Source: Microbacterium hydrocarbonoxydans
Lineage (GTDB): Bacteria > Actinomycetota > Actinomycetes > Actinomycetales > Microbacteriaceae
Length of the DNA stretch: 64,000 nt
Assembly (NCBI RefSeq): GCF_011752045.1
Contig: NZ_JAAKXW010000002.1
Coordinates: forward strand, 372,001-436,000
Reading direction: 5' to 3'
Shown: positions 21,163 through 30,018 of the stretch, in pieces
Numbering within the stretch: the first letter of the stretch is position 1
Layout of the letters: the number at the start of each line of letters is the position of its first letter
Made by a program: the position numbers and the translations under genes
Notes under the pieces: model-generated
What the model saw: the letters and a program-made list of their open reading frames with translations, nothing else
Database searches by the model: none
Told to the model about the DNA's origin: nothing

Positions 21163-21930
21163 ATGGCCGAGAACAAGACCCCGAAGGGGGCCGGATCCGG
21201 CGTGCAGTCGGTGGAGCGCGTGTTCGAGCTCCTGGAGCTGGTGACGGATGCCGGTGGCGATGTGACGCTCAGCGAGCTCGCGGCATCCACCGATCTGCCG
21301 CTCCCGACGATCCATCGGCTGCTGCGCACGCTCGTCTCGCTCGGCTACGCGCGGCAGCTGCCGAACCGCCGCTACGCCCTGGGGCCGCGCCTCATCCGCA
21401 TCGGCGAGGGCGCCTCGCGCCAGTTCGGCGCGCTCGCCCGGCCGCAGCTCAAGGGCCTCGTCGACGCTCTCGGCGAGAGCGCGAACATGGCGGTGCTCGA
21501 CGGCGACATGATCGTGTACGTCGCCCAGGTGCCGTCGCTGCACTCGATGCGCATGTTCACCGAGGTCGGTCGCCGCGCCCACCTGCACGACACCGGCGTC
21601 GGCAAGGCGATCCTCGCGCAGCTCCCCGACGACACCGTCCGCGGCATCGTCACGCGCGCCGGGATGCCGACGCCGACCGAGCACAGCATCGGCACCGTCG
21701 ACGAGCTGCTCGTCGAGCTCGAGCGCATCCGCGAGCGCGGCTACGCGATCGACGACCAGGAGCAGGAGATCGGCGTCCGCTGCTTCTCCATGGCTGTGCC
21801 GGACGCGCCGACGCCGACCGCCGTGTCGGTCTCCGGGCCGATCTCGCGCGTCGACGAGGCCTTCGGCGCCCGCGCCGTGCCGCTGCTGCGCCGCGCCGCC
21901 GCCGCGATCGGCGACGAGCTGGTCTCCTGA
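21163..21930 (+). CDS. IclR-family regulator, AllR-like
   Basis: Probable regulator of the whole purine/glyoxylate island; 255 residues. Winged HTH at about 10-75 (VQSVERVFELLELVTDAGGD, then LPLPTIHRLLRTLVSLGY), linker helix, and the IclR effector domain 85-250 with DGDMIVYVAQVPS, LHDTGVGKAILAQLPDD and GYAIDDQEQEIGVRC. E. coli AllR of this family senses glyoxylate, a plausible effector here. GGAGG at 21153-21157 sits inside the longer reading from ATG 21151, so ATG 21163 is the better start. It is the only IclR-type gene in the window, which makes it the candidate for the 21-bp-step boxes. Confidence 0.9.
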   Translation: MAENKTPKGAGSGVQSVERVFELLELVTDAGGDVTLSELAASTDLPLPTIHRLLRTLVSLGYARQLPNRRYALGPRLIRIGEGASRQFGALARPQLKGLVDALGESANMAVLDGDMIVYVAQVPSLHSMRMFTEVGRRAHLHDTGVGKAILAQLPDDTVRGIVTRAGMPTPTEHSIGTVDELLVELERIRERGYAIDDQEQEIGVRCFSMAVPDAPTPTAVSVSGPISRVDEAFGARAVPLLRRAAAAIGDELVS

Positions 21931-21950
21931 CGGAGGCCGTTCATGCGGAA

Positions 21951-21986
21951 CGGCCGCCGGAGGATCTCCCGTCCCTCCGGCGGCCG
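21951..21986. terminator. Bidirectional terminator between iclR-type gene and aceE
   Basis: Perfect 13-bp arms CGGCCGCCGGAGG (21951-21963) and CCTCCGGCGGCCG (21974-21986), 10-base loop. It lies between two convergent stop codons. Confidence 0.8.
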
Positions 21987-22000
21987 CGTCGTTCCGGCGC

Positions 22001-24733
22001 CTACTCGGCGTCGGAGCCGCTGGTGCCGGCGTTCACGTCCAGCAGGCGGTACTTCTCGGCCGCCTGGGCCGGAATCGCGGCATCCACCTCTCCCCGCTTC
22101 GCGAGCAGCTGCAGCGTCCGCACCACGACCGACGGGCCGTCGATCTTGAAGAAGCGGCGCGCGGCCGCGCGGGTGTCGGAGAAGCCGAAGCCGTCGGCGC
22201 CCAGGGTGGCCCAGTCGTTCTTCACGAACTGGCGCACCTGGTCGGGCAGGTCCTTGGCGTAGTCGCTCACGGCGACGATCGGCCCCTCGGCGCCCTCGAG
22301 CTGCTTCACGAGGAACGACGTCCGCGAGCCGCGCCCGAGGAACTCGTCCTCCTCGGCGGCCACGGCGTCGCGGCGCAGCTCGGTCCAGGAGGTCACCGAG
22401 AAGACGTCCGCCGCCACGCCCCACTCGTCGCGCAGCAGCTGCTGCGCCTCGAGAGCCCACGTGACGCCGATGCCCGAGGCGAGCAGGTGCGCCCGCGGGC
22501 CGTCGCCGGCCGCCGGAGCGATCCGGTGGATGCCGCCGAGGATGCCCTCGACGTCGACGCCCTCCGGCTCTGCCGGCTGCACGATCGGCTCGTTGTAGAC
22601 CATCAGGTTGTAGATGACGTTCCGGTCCTCCGACGACGGGCCGTACATGCGCTCGATGCCCGCGCGCATGATGTGGCCGATCTCGTAGCCGAACGCAGGG
22701 TCGTAGGTGACCACGGCCGGGTTCGTGGCAGCGAGGAGAGGCGAGTGGCCGTCGGCGTGCTGCAGGCCCTCGCCGGTCAGCGTGGTGCGCCCCGCCGTCG
22801 CGGAGATGAGGAAGCCGCGGGCCATCTGGTCGGCGGCCGCCCAGAGGGAGTCGCCGGTGCGCTGGAAGCCGAACATCGAGTAGAAGACGTACACCGGCAC
22901 CAGCGGCACGCCGTGGGTGGCGTACGAGGTGCCGGCCGCGGTGAACGCCGCGATCGAGCCCGCCTCGTTGATGCCGACGTGCACGATCTGCCCCGAGGTC
23001 GACTCCTTGTACGAGAGCACGATGTCGCGGTCGACGGCGAGGTAGTTCTGCCCGTTCGGGTTGTAGATCTTCGCGGTCGGGAAGAACGCGTCCATGCCGA
23101 AGGTGCGCGCCTCGTCCGGGATGATCGGGACGATGCGCTTGCCGAAATCCGGGTCGCGCATGAGGTCCTTGAGCACGCGGACGAACGCCATGGTCGTGGC
23201 GGCCTCCTGCTTGCCCGAGCCGCGGGCGGCGACCTCGTACGCCTTCCGGTCCGGCAGCGCGATCTCGCCCGAGGCGTGCGGGCGCCGCTCCGGCACGAAC
23301 CCGCCGAGCGCGCGGCGGCGCTCGTGCAGGTACGCGATCTCCGGAGCATCCGCGCCCGGGTGGTAGTACGGGGGCTGATACGGGTCGGCCTCGAGCTGGG
23401 CGTCCGTGATCGGCACCCGCAGGTGGTCGCGGAAGTCCTTGAGGTCCTGCAGGGTGAGCTTCTTCATCTGGTGCGTCGCGTTGCGCGCCTCGAAGCGCTG
23501 GCCGAGGCCGTAGCCCTTGACCGTCTTGACGAGGATGACGGTGGGCTTGCCGTTGCGCTCCATCGACTTCGCGTAGGCCGCGTACACCTTGCGGTAGTCG
23601 TGGCCGCCGCGCTTGAGGCCCCAGATCTCGTCGTCGGTGAGACCGTCGACGAGGGCGCGGGTGCGCGGGTCGCGGCCGAAGAAGTTCTCCCGGATGAATG
23701 CGCCGGATTCGGCCTTGTAGGTCTGGTAGTCGCCGTCGACGGTGGTGTTCATGATGTCGACGAGAGCGCCCTCGGCATCCGCCTCCAGCAGCGGGTCCCA
23801 CTGACGGCCCCAGATGACCTTGATGACGTTCCAGCCGGCGCCGCGGAAGAAGCCCTCGAGCTCCTGGATGATCTTGCCGTTTCCGCGCACGGGGCCGTCG
23901 AGGCGCTGCAGGTTGCAGTTGACGACGAACGTGAGGTTGTCGAGGCTGTCGTTCGCGGCGAGCTGCAGCAGGCCGCGCGACTCCGGCTCGTCCATCTCCC
24001 CGTCGCCGAGGAACGCCCAGACGTGCTGGTCGGAGGTGTCCTTCAGTCCGCGGCCGTGCAGGTACCGGTTCGACTGCGCCTGGTAGATGGCGTTCATCGG
24101 GCCGATGCCCATCGACACGGTCGGGAACTCCCAGAACTCCGGCATCAGGCGCGGATGCGGGTAGGAGGAGAGCGCGTGACCCTCGCGGGACTTCTCCTGG
24201 CGGAAGCCGTCGAGATCCTCCTCGCTGAGGCGGCCCTCCATGAAGGCCCGGGCGTACATGCCCGGGGAGGCGTGACCCTGGAAGTAGATCTGGTCGCCGC
24301 CGCCGGGGTGGTCCTTGCCGCGGAAGAAGTGGTTGAAGCCGACCTCGTAGAGGGTCGCCGCTCCCGCGTACGTGGAGATGTGCCCGCCGACGCCGATGCC
24401 GGGCCGCTGCGCACGGTGCACCATGATGGCGGCGTTCCAGCGCATCCAGGCGCGGTAGCGGCGCTCGAGCTCCTCGTCGCCGGGATACTCGGGCTCTGCC
24501 GAGACCGGGATCGTGTTGACGTAGTCGGTCGTCGCGCTCGGCTCCGAGCGGATGCCGGCACGGTCGGCCAGCGTGCGGACGATGTGCTCGCCGCGATCGG
24601 GGCCGCGCTGGCTGATCAGCGCGTCGAGGGACTCGAGCCACTCCGCGGTCTCCTCGGGGTCGAAGTCGGCGGCTGCGGGGGCACTGCCTGTGGCGGCACT
24701 GCTCGTGAGGGCGGAGACGCGATTGTCGGTCAC
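22001..24733 (-). CDS. aceE: Pyruvate dehydrogenase E1 component (homodimeric type)
   Basis: Decarboxylates pyruvate and passes the acetyl group to the E2 lipoyl domain (EC 1.2.4.1). 910 residues, usual for homodimeric E1. Visible: [21 protein letters not shown] near 120, the ThDP motif [10 protein letters not shown] with [14 protein letters not shown] near 235-270, HAEDGH-type region [10 protein letters not shown] near 655, and the conserved [19 protein letters not shown] 24733 preceded by AAAGG is chosen because the alignment to the family begins about 30 residues later; the frame is open far upstream. It may use pyruvate from malic enzyme, but it has no regulon box and is a central enzyme in actinobacteria. 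Confidence 0.95.
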   Translation of the reverse strand: MTDNRVSALTSSAATGSAPAAADFDPEETAEWLESLDALISQRGPDRGEHIVRTLADRAGIRSEPSATTDYVNTIPVSAEPEYPGDEELERRYRAWMRWNAAIMVHRAQRPGIGVGGHISTYAGAATLYEVGFNHFFRGKDHPGGGDQIYFQGHASPGMYARAFMEGRLSEEDLDGFRQEKSREGHALSSYPHPRLMPEFWEFPTVSMGIGPMNAIYQAQSNRYLHGRGLKDTSDQHVWAFLGDGEMDEPESRGLLQLAANDSLDNLTFVVNCNLQRLDGPVRGNGKIIQELEGFFRGAGWNVIKVIWGRQWDPLLEADAEGALVDIMNTTVDGDYQTYKAESGAFIRENFFGRDPRTRALVDGLTDDEIWGLKRGGHDYRKVYAAYAKSMERNGKPTVILVKTVKGYGLGQRFEARNATHQMKKLTLQDLKDFRDHLRVPITDAQLEADPYQPPYYHPGADAPEIAYLHERRRALGGFVPERRPHASGEIALPDRKAYEVAARGSGKQEAATTMAFVRVLKDLMRDPDFGKRIVPIIPDEARTFGMDAFFPTAKIYNPNGQNYLAVDRDIVLSYKESTSGQIVHVGINEAGSIAAFTAAGTSYATHGVPLVPVYVFYSMFGFQRTGDSLWAAADQMARGFLISATAGRTTLTGEGLQHADGHSPLLAATNPAVVTYDPAFGYEIGHIMRAGIERMYGPSSEDRNVIYNLMVYNEPIVQPAEPEGVDVEGILGGIHRIAPAAGDGPRAHLLASGIGVTWALEAQQLLRDEWGVAADVFSVTSWTELRRDAVAAEEDEFLGRGSRTSFLVKQLEGAEGPIVAVSDYAKDLPDQVRQFVKNDWATLGADGFGFSDTRAAARRFFKIDGPSVVVRTLQLLAKRGEVDAAIPAQAAEKYRLLDVNAGTSGSDAE

Positions 24734-24803
24734 GGTTCGGCCTTTCTTGTTAGATGGAGGGAAGCTGCCGGTCGGGCAGATGGTCGAAGTCGGAGGTGTC
24801 GGG

Positions 24804-25550
24804 ATGGACGGACGGATCGCCGTCGTGACGGGTGCGGGTTCAGGGATCGGCCGTGCCGTGACGCACGCGCTTCTGGAGGCCGGATTCCGCGTGGCTCTGG
24901 CCGGCCGGCGCGAGGATGCCCTGCGGGAGACCGCGGCCGAGCATCCGCACGCGCTGGTGGTGCCCACCGACGTCACCGTCGAGGCGGAGGTGGAGGCGCT
25001 GTTCGCGCGAGTGGTCGCCGAGTGGGGCCGCGTGGACGTGCTGTTCAACAACGCCGGCGCGTTCGGGCCCGCCGCATCCGCCGCGGAGATCTCGCTCGAG
25101 GACTGGCAGCGCACGCTGGACGTGAACCTCACCGGCTCGCTGCTGTGCGCCGGGGCGGCGATGCGGGCGATGATCGCCCAGCAGCCGTCCGGCGGACGGA
25201 TCATCAACAACGGCTCGATCTCGGCCCACGTGCCGCGGCCGCTCTCGGTGGCGTACACCGTGACGAAGCACGCGATCACGGGTCTCACGAAGTCCATCGA
25301 CCTCGACGGCCGCGCGCACGGCGTGTCCGCCGGCCAGATCGACATCGGCAACGCCCGGACCTCGATCATGACCGAGCTCGGCGTGGGCTCCGGCGCGCTG
25401 CAGGCGGACGGCACGCGCAGGGTGGAGCCGACCTTCGACGTGGCGGATGCCGCGCGCGCCGTGCTCTTCATGGCGCAGCTGCCCGCCGAGGCGAACATCT
25501 CCTCGCTGACCGTGGCAGCCTCCGGGATGCCGTTCGGCGGCCGCGGCTGA
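24804..25550 (+). CDS. Short-chain dehydrogenase/reductase
   Basis: Classical SDR of 248 residues. NAD(P) motif TGAGSGIG at 9-16, Asp/Thr pair [18 protein letters not shown] near 83, catalytic Ser in NNGSISAHV and Tyr/Lys in [10 protein letters not shown], all in normal order. GRRED after the second strand suggests NADPH preference, by the basic residues there. Substrate unknown. GGAGG seven bases before ATG 24804 fixes the start; the frame is open into aceE but unsupported. It is divergent from aceE with a 70-bp gap. Confidence 0.88.
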   Translation: MDGRIAVVTGAGSGIGRAVTHALLEAGFRVALAGRREDALRETAAEHPHALVVPTDVTVEAEVEALFARVVAEWGRVDVLFNNAGAFGPAASAAEISLEDWQRTLDVNLTGSLLCAGAAMRAMIAQQPSGGRIINNGSISAHVPRPLSVAYTVTKHAITGLTKSIDLDGRAHGVSAGQIDIGNARTSIMTELGVGSGALQADGTRRVEPTFDVADAARAVLFMAQLPAEANISSLTVAASGMPFGGRG

Positions 25551-25644
25551 GCGCAGACGGATGCCGATCATCGCAGACCTCCTGTCGATGCGCGGGTCGG
25601 AAGCTTCTCGGGATTCAGGGTTCGGGGAACGGGATTCGGGGTTC

Positions 25645-25812
25645 GGGGTGAGCCCGGCGTCAAAGGAACGGGCTCACCCCTGATGCGCCGGCAAGAGGAC
25701 CGGCGTACCTCACATACGGCTCTGCCGCTCCTGCGCGGCGCGCGGCCGCGACCCCCGGGAGCAGTTCGAGCTGTTCTTCCATATCATGAAAGAACTATTT
25801 CAATATGTGTAA
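25645..25812 (-). ncRNA. Candidate small RNA from an orphan regulon promoter
   Basis: The 347-bp gap 25551-25897 holds no credible ORF. On the minus strand a regulon-type promoter (25844-25777) reads into about 70 unstructured bases and then two hairpins: CGCCGG/CCGGCG (25686-25705) and the perfect 12-bp GGGGTGAGCCCG/CGGGCTCACCCC (25645-25680). The same pair of hairpins, in the same order and orientation, follows the uricase gene at 27501-27562. A transcript of about 160 nt is expected. Alternatively this is the promoter and terminator left after loss of a duplicated operon. Confidence 0.4.
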
Positions 25813-25844
25813 CAAGTGTGCGCTTCCCGGGGTGCGCTTGTCAA
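25777..25844 (-). promoter_or_regulatory. Orphan promoter with tandem IclR-type boxes
   Basis: Boxes TTCCATATCATGAAA (25777-25791) and TTTCAATATGTGTAA (25798-25812), step 21 bp; TTGACA on the minus strand at 25844-25839 and a -10-like ACACTT at 25819-25814. Closely similar in sequence to the uricase promoter at 29443-29509, including GCACACTnGTTnCACAT. No gene lies downstream on this strand before aceE. Confidence 0.6.
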
Positions 25845-25849
25845 GGCAT

Positions 25850-25881
25850 CGGGGCCCGCGGACGCAGATCCGCAGGCCCCG
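25850..25881 (-). terminator. Terminator of the urate permease gene
   Basis: Hairpin CGGGGCCCGCGGA / TCCGCAGGCCCCG with a six-base loop and one mismatch, 17 bases beyond the permease stop. It separates the permease from the orphan promoter immediately downstream. Confidence 0.8.
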
Positions 25882-25897
25882 ATGAGAGCACTCGGCC

Positions 25898-27400
25898 TCA
25901 GTGCCCCGAGCCGGCCGGCTCGTCGTCGACCACGGGGATGGGTGTGCCCTTCGCGTCGATGAGCTTGCCGTCGACGTAGCGGTCCCCGTCGCGGAGCACG
26001 CGGATGACATCGGTCTTCACGGCGCGCACCGGGCTCGCGGCGAACACAGAGGGGTTCTCCGGCGTGCCCTTCTGGAAGTGGTTGAACACGAGGTTCAGGA
26101 GGATCGCCATGATCGCGGCCGAGCTGATGCCGGAGCCGAAGATGACCTGGAACCACGTCGGGAAGTTCGTGTAGATGTCGTGGTTGACCTCGGGCAGCAC
26201 GCCGAAGGAGAGCGAGGCGGCGACGATGATGAGGTTCATGTTGCCGTCGTACTTCACCTTGGCGAGCGTGCGGATGCCGGAAGCGGTGACGGTGCCGAAG
26301 AGCACGAGGCCCGCCCCGCCGAGGACGGCGGTGGGGACCGCGGCGACGATGCGGCCGAGCACCGGCAGCAGGCCGAGGATGATGAGGATCACGCCACCGG
26401 CGGCGACCGCATAGCGGCTCTTGATCTTCGTGACCGCGACGAGGCCGACGTTCTGCGCGAACGCGCTCTGAGTGAACGAGTTGAAGATCGGCGAGATGGC
26501 GCTGGACGCCATGTCGGCGCGCAGACCGGCCGCGATGCGCTTGCGGTCGACCTTGGAGCCGGTGATCTCGGCGACCGCGATGATGTCGGCGGTGGTCTCG
26601 GTGAGAATGACGAGGACGACGATGGTCATGGAGATGATCGCCGCGAAGTCGAAGGTCGGCGCGCCGAAGGCGAACGGCGTCGGGAAGGCGAAGACCGGCC
26701 CCTCGAAGACCTTCGAGAAGTCGGCCTTGCCGATGAGCGCCGCGAAGATCGTGCCGATGACCATGGCGAGCAGGATCGACAGGCGGGAGATGGTCGCGTT
26801 GCCGAGCTTGCTGAGCAGCATGATGACGAGCAGCGTGAAGCCGGCGATGCCGACGAAGACCGGGTCGGCGTAGTTCGGCGCCTCGGGGTTCGCGCCGGTG
26901 ATCCAGCGCGCGGCGACGGGGACCAGCGACAGGCCGATCATGGTGATCACCGTCCCGGTGACGACCGGCGGGAAGAACCGCACGATCTGCGCGAAGAAGG
27001 GCGCGATCACGAGACCGATCAGCGAGGCGACGATCACGGCGCCGAACACCGCGCTGAGGCCCGCCCCCTGGTTGACGATCGCGAGCATGGTGGCGACGCC
27101 CGCGAAGGAGACGCCCTGCACGAGCGGGAGCTGGGAGCCGAAGAAGGGGATGCCGAGGGTCTGCAGGAGGGTCGCGAGACCGCCCATGAAGAGGCAGGCT
27201 GCGACGAGGACGCCGACCTGGGCGGGCGTCAGGCCCGCCGCGTTGCCGATGATCAGCGGCGGGGCGATGATGCCGCCGTACATCGTGAGGACGTGCTGGA
27301 GACCGAACGTGAAGGCGGTCCCGACGCCGAGGCGCTCGTCCTCTGGCCGGTTCGACTCGGTCTTCGTCTTGGTCTTCGTGGAATTGCGTGCTGCGAACAT
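25898..27400 (-). CDS. NCS2 permease, probable urate/xanthine transporter
   Basis: Nucleobase:cation symporter-2 of 500 residues with about 14 hydrophobic segments. Family motifs: ADIIAVAEITG in the substrate helix, SAFAQNVGLVAVTKIKSRY matching the QN.G....T.K signature near 310-330, and LGGAGLVLFG. It follows the uricase gene on the same strand, which points to urate or xanthine. Start MFAARNS with GGAGG at ideal spacing; the longer frame (27460) is rejected. The 212-bp gap after uricase contains a twin hairpin, so the permease mRNA either reads through it or has a weak internal promoter that I do not see. Confidence 0.87.
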   Translation of the reverse strand: MFAARNSTKTKTKTESNRPEDERLGVGTAFTFGLQHVLTMYGGIIAPPLIIGNAAGLTPAQVGVLVAACLFMGGLATLLQTLGIPFFGSQLPLVQGVSFAGVATMLAIVNQGAGLSAVFGAVIVASLIGLVIAPFFAQIVRFFPPVVTGTVITMIGLSLVPVAARWITGANPEAPNYADPVFVGIAGFTLLVIMLLSKLGNATISRLSILLAMVIGTIFAALIGKADFSKVFEGPVFAFPTPFAFGAPTFDFAAIISMTIVVLVILTETTADIIAVAEITGSKVDRKRIAAGLRADMASSAISPIFNSFTQSAFAQNVGLVAVTKIKSRYAVAAGGVILIILGLLPVLGRIVAAVPTAVLGGAGLVLFGTVTASGIRTLAKVKYDGNMNLIIVAASLSFGVLPEVNHDIYTNFPTWFQVIFGSGISSAAIMAILLNLVFNHFQKGTPENPSVFAASPVRAVKTDVIRVLRDGDRYVDGKLIDAKGTPIPVVDDEPAGSGH

Positions 27401-27500
27401 CGATGGACCTCCTTGTCCGTGACCCGCTGAATCGGGGTGGGCGTGTCGGTTTGTGGGCATGGCGAAGCAGCCCGTCGGCGGGCAGCCTCGAAGAGGGTGC

Positions 27501-27562
27501 GGGGTGAGCCCGGTGCGTCGGGAACGGGCTCACCCCGGGTGCGCCGGCAAGGTCGCCGGCAC
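27501..27562 (-). terminator. Twin hairpin between uricase and permease genes
   Basis: On the minus strand GCCGGC...GCCGGC (27543-27560) followed by a perfect 12-bp stem GGGGTGAGCCCG/CGGGCTCACCCC (27501-27536), loop 12. The larger stem is identical in sequence to the one at 25645-25680. It may act as a terminator or attenuator that lowers permease expression relative to uricase. Confidence 0.65.
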
Positions 27563-27612
27563 AGTTCAGGCGATCAGTCGATCGCAGTCAGGATGCGGTG
27601 GACGCGGGCGGC

Positions 27613-28506
27613 TCAGCAGAAGTTCGCCGCGCCCGTCCACGACCAGTGGTCGGTGTCGGCTCCGTCGCGCAGGAACGCCGCCTCGATGAGCCCGTACGGA
27701 CGGTCGGCCGCGAAGAACACCTCGTTGGGGTTCTCCAGGCCGAACGGCGACAGGTCGACGACGAAGTGGTGCTTGTTCGGCGTCGAGAAGCGGATCTCGT
27801 CGATCTCGGGGTGCGCCTCGAGCACAGCCTCGGCCATCTCCTTCAGCGTGTGCTGCAGCGCGTAGGAGTAGTTGCGCGAGAAGCCGGCGAGCAGCAGGCG
27901 GCGGACGTCGGCGAAGACCTCGTTGAAGTCGAGGTCGATGCGGTTGTAGCGCCACCGGGCCGTGACGGAGGTCGCGAGGATGCGATCCTCGGTCTCCGGC
28001 AGCGTCGTGTACTTGTCGCGCGGGTAGCCGACGAAGCCGCTCGCGGTGGACTTGAGGACCGTGAGGTCCTGCAGTCCGCCGATGACGACGGTGTCGTCTC
28101 CGTCGATCTGGACGATCGCCGTACGGGTCTCGGTGCCGGCGCGGACGAAGGCGTGGTCGTGCGGGCCGCTGTCGCCCTCGATGCGGGCCCACGTGTACTG
28201 CTCGGCCGACCAGCGGCCGCCGGTCACCCAGTCGAACTCGCCCGTGAAGTGACGGCCGAGACGCAGGAGGAAGTCCTCGGGGCTGCCGATGCCGTCCTTG
28301 GCGAAGGCGTACACGGTGTTCTTCTGCGTGTCGGTGGCGACGACGTTCTCGTTGTTGCCGTCGAAGTGCGCGCTGGCGAAGTCGCCGCGCAGCTGCGAGG
28401 TGACGTTCAGGTCCTCGATCTCGTGGCGGGGGGTGTCGCGCGTGATGCGGACGACGCGGTTCTCGGCCTTGCCGTACTGGTTCTTTCCCAGAATGATGTC
28501 GGTCAT
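27613..28506 (-). CDS. uox: Uricase (urate oxidase)
   Basis: Cofactor-free oxidation of urate to 5-hydroxyisourate with H2O2 release (EC 1.7.3.3). 297 residues, standard length. Two T-fold halves: the N-terminal KNQYGKAENRVVRI has the catalytic Lys, NVVATDTQKNTVYAFAKDG the catalytic Thr, and GRHFTGEF follows. The C-terminal half carries HTLKEMAEAVLEAHPEIDEIRFSTPNKHH (read in parts), with the conserved N-K-H. Third gene of the operon uraD, uraH, uox. H2O2 formation may explain a peroxiredoxin gene under the same control nearby. Confidence 0.96.
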   Translation of the reverse strand: MTDIILGKNQYGKAENRVVRITRDTPRHEIEDLNVTSQLRGDFASAHFDGNNENVVATDTQKNTVYAFAKDGIGSPEDFLLRLGRHFTGEFDWVTGGRWSAEQYTWARIEGDSGPHDHAFVRAGTETRTAIVQIDGDDTVVIGGLQDLTVLKSTASGFVGYPRDKYTTLPETEDRILATSVTARWRYNRIDLDFNEVFADVRRLLLAGFSRNYSYALQHTLKEMAEAVLEAHPEIDEIRFSTPNKHHFVVDLSPFGLENPNEVFFAADRPYGLIEAAFLRDGADTDHWSWTGAANFC

Positions 28507-28513
28507 TTCGTAC

Positions 28514-28855
28514 TCAGCTTCCTCGGTAAGTGGAATAGGCGAACGGGCTGAGCAGCAGCGGCACGTGATAGTGCGCCTGCTCAGAGTCGACCAGGAAGGT
28601 CAACACCACCTCCGGGAAGAAGGTGTCCGTGTCGATGCCGGCGAAGTAGGCCGCCGTGTCGAACCGGAGGCGGTACGCACCGCTCTCCAGCCTCTCGGGG
28701 CCCAGCTCTTTCACCCGCCCGTCAGCATCGGTGAGGCCCGTACCGATCCCGACCCATCCGTCGCCGGCTCGGGCCTCGAGTTCGACGGCGACGCCGGGCG
28801 CGGGGCGCCCGATCGATGTGTCCAGGATGTGGGTGGTCACGTGAGAGACGCTCAT
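28514..28855 (-). CDS. uraH: 5-hydroxyisourate hydrolase (transthyretin-like)
   Basis: Opens 5-hydroxyisourate to OHCU (EC 3.5.2.17). 113 residues. Signature VTTHILDTSIGRPAPGVAVELE at the N-terminus contains the catalytic His, Arg lies in YRLRFDT, the second His pair in AQAHYHVPLLLSPFAYSTYRGS, and the protein ends in YRGS as the family requires. The start overlaps the uraD stop by four bases (ATGA), indicating translational coupling, and uricase follows after seven bases. Probably forms a cytoplasmic homotetramer, as known for the family. Confidence 0.96.
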   Translation of the reverse strand: MSVSHVTTHILDTSIGRPAPGVAVELEARAGDGWVGIGTGLTDADGRVKELGPERLESGAYRLRFDTAAYFAGIDTDTFFPEVVLTFLVDSEQAHYHVPLLLSPFAYSTYRGS

Positions 28856-29370
28856 GCGCGTGCTCCTTCTGTCTCGGCGCCGGGGGCCTCGACGGCTCCG
28901 GCCAGGCGCAGGGCGGCGATCTCGCGCAGCTGCTGGTCGATGACCGCCAGCTCCTGCTCGGGGGTGTTGCCGAGGCGCTGCTGCAGCAGGGCGAGGATGT
29001 CGTCGGCGCTGCGGCCGGCGGCGCGGACCAGGAACACCCGGTCGAACCTCTCCTCGTACGCCCGGTTGCCCGCGGCGAGGGCCTCGGCGGCGGAGGCGTC
29101 GACGCCGGACTGCTCGTTGCGAGCGAGCGCGGCCTCGGCGGTGGCGCCCTGCGGGCGCTCCCCGATCCGGGGATGATGCGCCAGCGCGCCATCGAGCTCG
29201 CCCTCGCTGAGCGGAGCGGCGACCTCGAGGGCGGCGGCGGTCAGGTCCTCGACGGATGCGTAGGGACGTGCGTCCACGATCGCGTCGATCCAACGGGGGA
29301 TGTCGAGCGCCGGCTTCACGAACGTGACGGCTGCGTCACGGGATGCGGCGTTGAACTCTTCGAGCAACAT
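28852..29370 (-). CDS. uraD: OHCU decarboxylase
   Basis: Converts 2-oxo-4-hydroxy-4-carboxy-5-ureidoimidazoline to S-allantoin (EC 4.1.1.97), the last step of uricolysis. 172 residues, all alpha. The catalytic His is in LAHHPRIGE near 67, with Glu after it; YEERFDRVFLVRAAGRS near 110 is the family's other conserved segment (F-x-F-I/V in many members). First gene of the uricolytic operon behind the regulon promoter; the start is near 70 bases from the boxes. Confidence 0.94.
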   Translation of the reverse strand: MLLEEFNAASRDAAVTFVKPALDIPRWIDAIVDARPYASVEDLTAAALEVAAPLSEGELDGALAHHPRIGERPQGATAEAALARNEQSGVDASAAEALAAGNRAYEERFDRVFLVRAAGRSADDILALLQQRLGNTPEQELAVIDQQLREIAALRLAGAVEAPGAETEGARA

Positions 29371-29442
29371 CTTCGTACCTCAGCACATACTGGCATCCGG
29401 GGTGTAAGAGCTATACGGAACTCCCCCGAGGGAGAGACTGAT

Positions 29443-29509
29443 TTCCGTATCCCGGAACTGTTATTTCAGCATGTGCAACTAGTGTGCGTGAGGTCCGAGC
29501 GGTTGTCAA
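29443..29509 (-). promoter_or_regulatory. Promoter with tandem IclR-type boxes (uraD-uraH-uox)
   Basis: Boxes TTCCGTATCCCGGAA (29443-29457) and TTTCAGCATGTGCAA (29464-29478), step 21 bp. Minus-strand TTGACA (29509-29504), 18 bases, ACACTA (29485-29480), directly next to the right box. The promoter sits just past the 3' end of the peroxiredoxin gene. Confidence 0.7.
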
Positions 29510-29515
29510 CCCTTT

Positions 29516-29983
29516 TCAGACACCGAGTTCTTCTCGGAGCCTAGCGACATGTCCGTTCGGGTCGACGCCGTACTCGGCGCGCTGCACGATTCCGTCGCCG
29601 TCGAGGACGAACGTGGAGCGGATGACGCCGTCGAAGGTGCGGTCGCCGACGGTCTTCTCCCCCCAGACGCCCCAGGCGCGCGCCACGGCAGCGTCGGAGT
29701 CGGCCAGCAGCGGGAACGTCAGCCCCTCGGCATCCGCGAAGGCACGGATCTCCTCGACCGTGTCGGGCGAGACGCCGAGCACGGCGTATCCGGCTGCGGC
29801 GAGGGAGGAGAGGTTGTCACGGAAGTCGCAGGCCTCCGTCGTGCATCCGGGCGTCGCAGCCTTCGGGTAGAAGTACACGACGACGCTCCTGTCGCGGTAG
29901 TCGGCGAGCGCGACGCCGTTCCCGTCTGCGTCGGCGAGGGTGAAGTCAGGGGCGGCGTCGCCGGCGGCGAGTCGTGCGGTCAT
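29516..29983 (-). CDS. bcp: Peroxiredoxin, BCP type
   Basis: Thiol peroxidase of 155 residues. Active-site segment YPKAATPGCTTEACDFRD near 40-57 with peroxidatic Cys (TPGCT) and a second Cys four residues on, as in atypical BCP proteins. GVSPDTVEEIRAFA and FPLLADSD follow. AAGGAGA precedes MTARLAAG. It lies 35 bases behind the CitE-type gene and so shares its tandem-box promoter. Removal of H2O2 from uricase, encoded next door, is a sensible inference. Confidence 0.92.
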   Translation of the reverse strand: MTARLAAGDAAPDFTLADADGNGVALADYRDRSVVVYFYPKAATPGCTTEACDFRDNLSSLAAAGYAVLGVSPDTVEEIRAFADAEGLTFPLLADSDAAVARAWGVWGEKTVGDRTFDGVIRSTFVLDGDGIVQRAEYGVDPNGHVARLREELGV

Positions 29984-30018
29984 GATGGTTCTCCTTCTCT
30001 CGGTGGTTCTGGGCGCGC

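Noticed and set aside
21741..24641. 966-residue minus-strand frame over aceE
   Set aside because: It is in a different frame from the AceE reading, which carries all ThDP motifs.
24734..24803. Possible regulon box in the aceE-SDR gap (TTTCTTGTTAGATGGAG)
   Set aside because: The half-sites do not have the right spacing and no partner exists 21 bp away.
25571..25644. GGGTTCGGGG-type direct repeats near the SDR gene end
   Set aside because: Short and G-rich; no regular period or terminal structure beyond the nearby hairpin.
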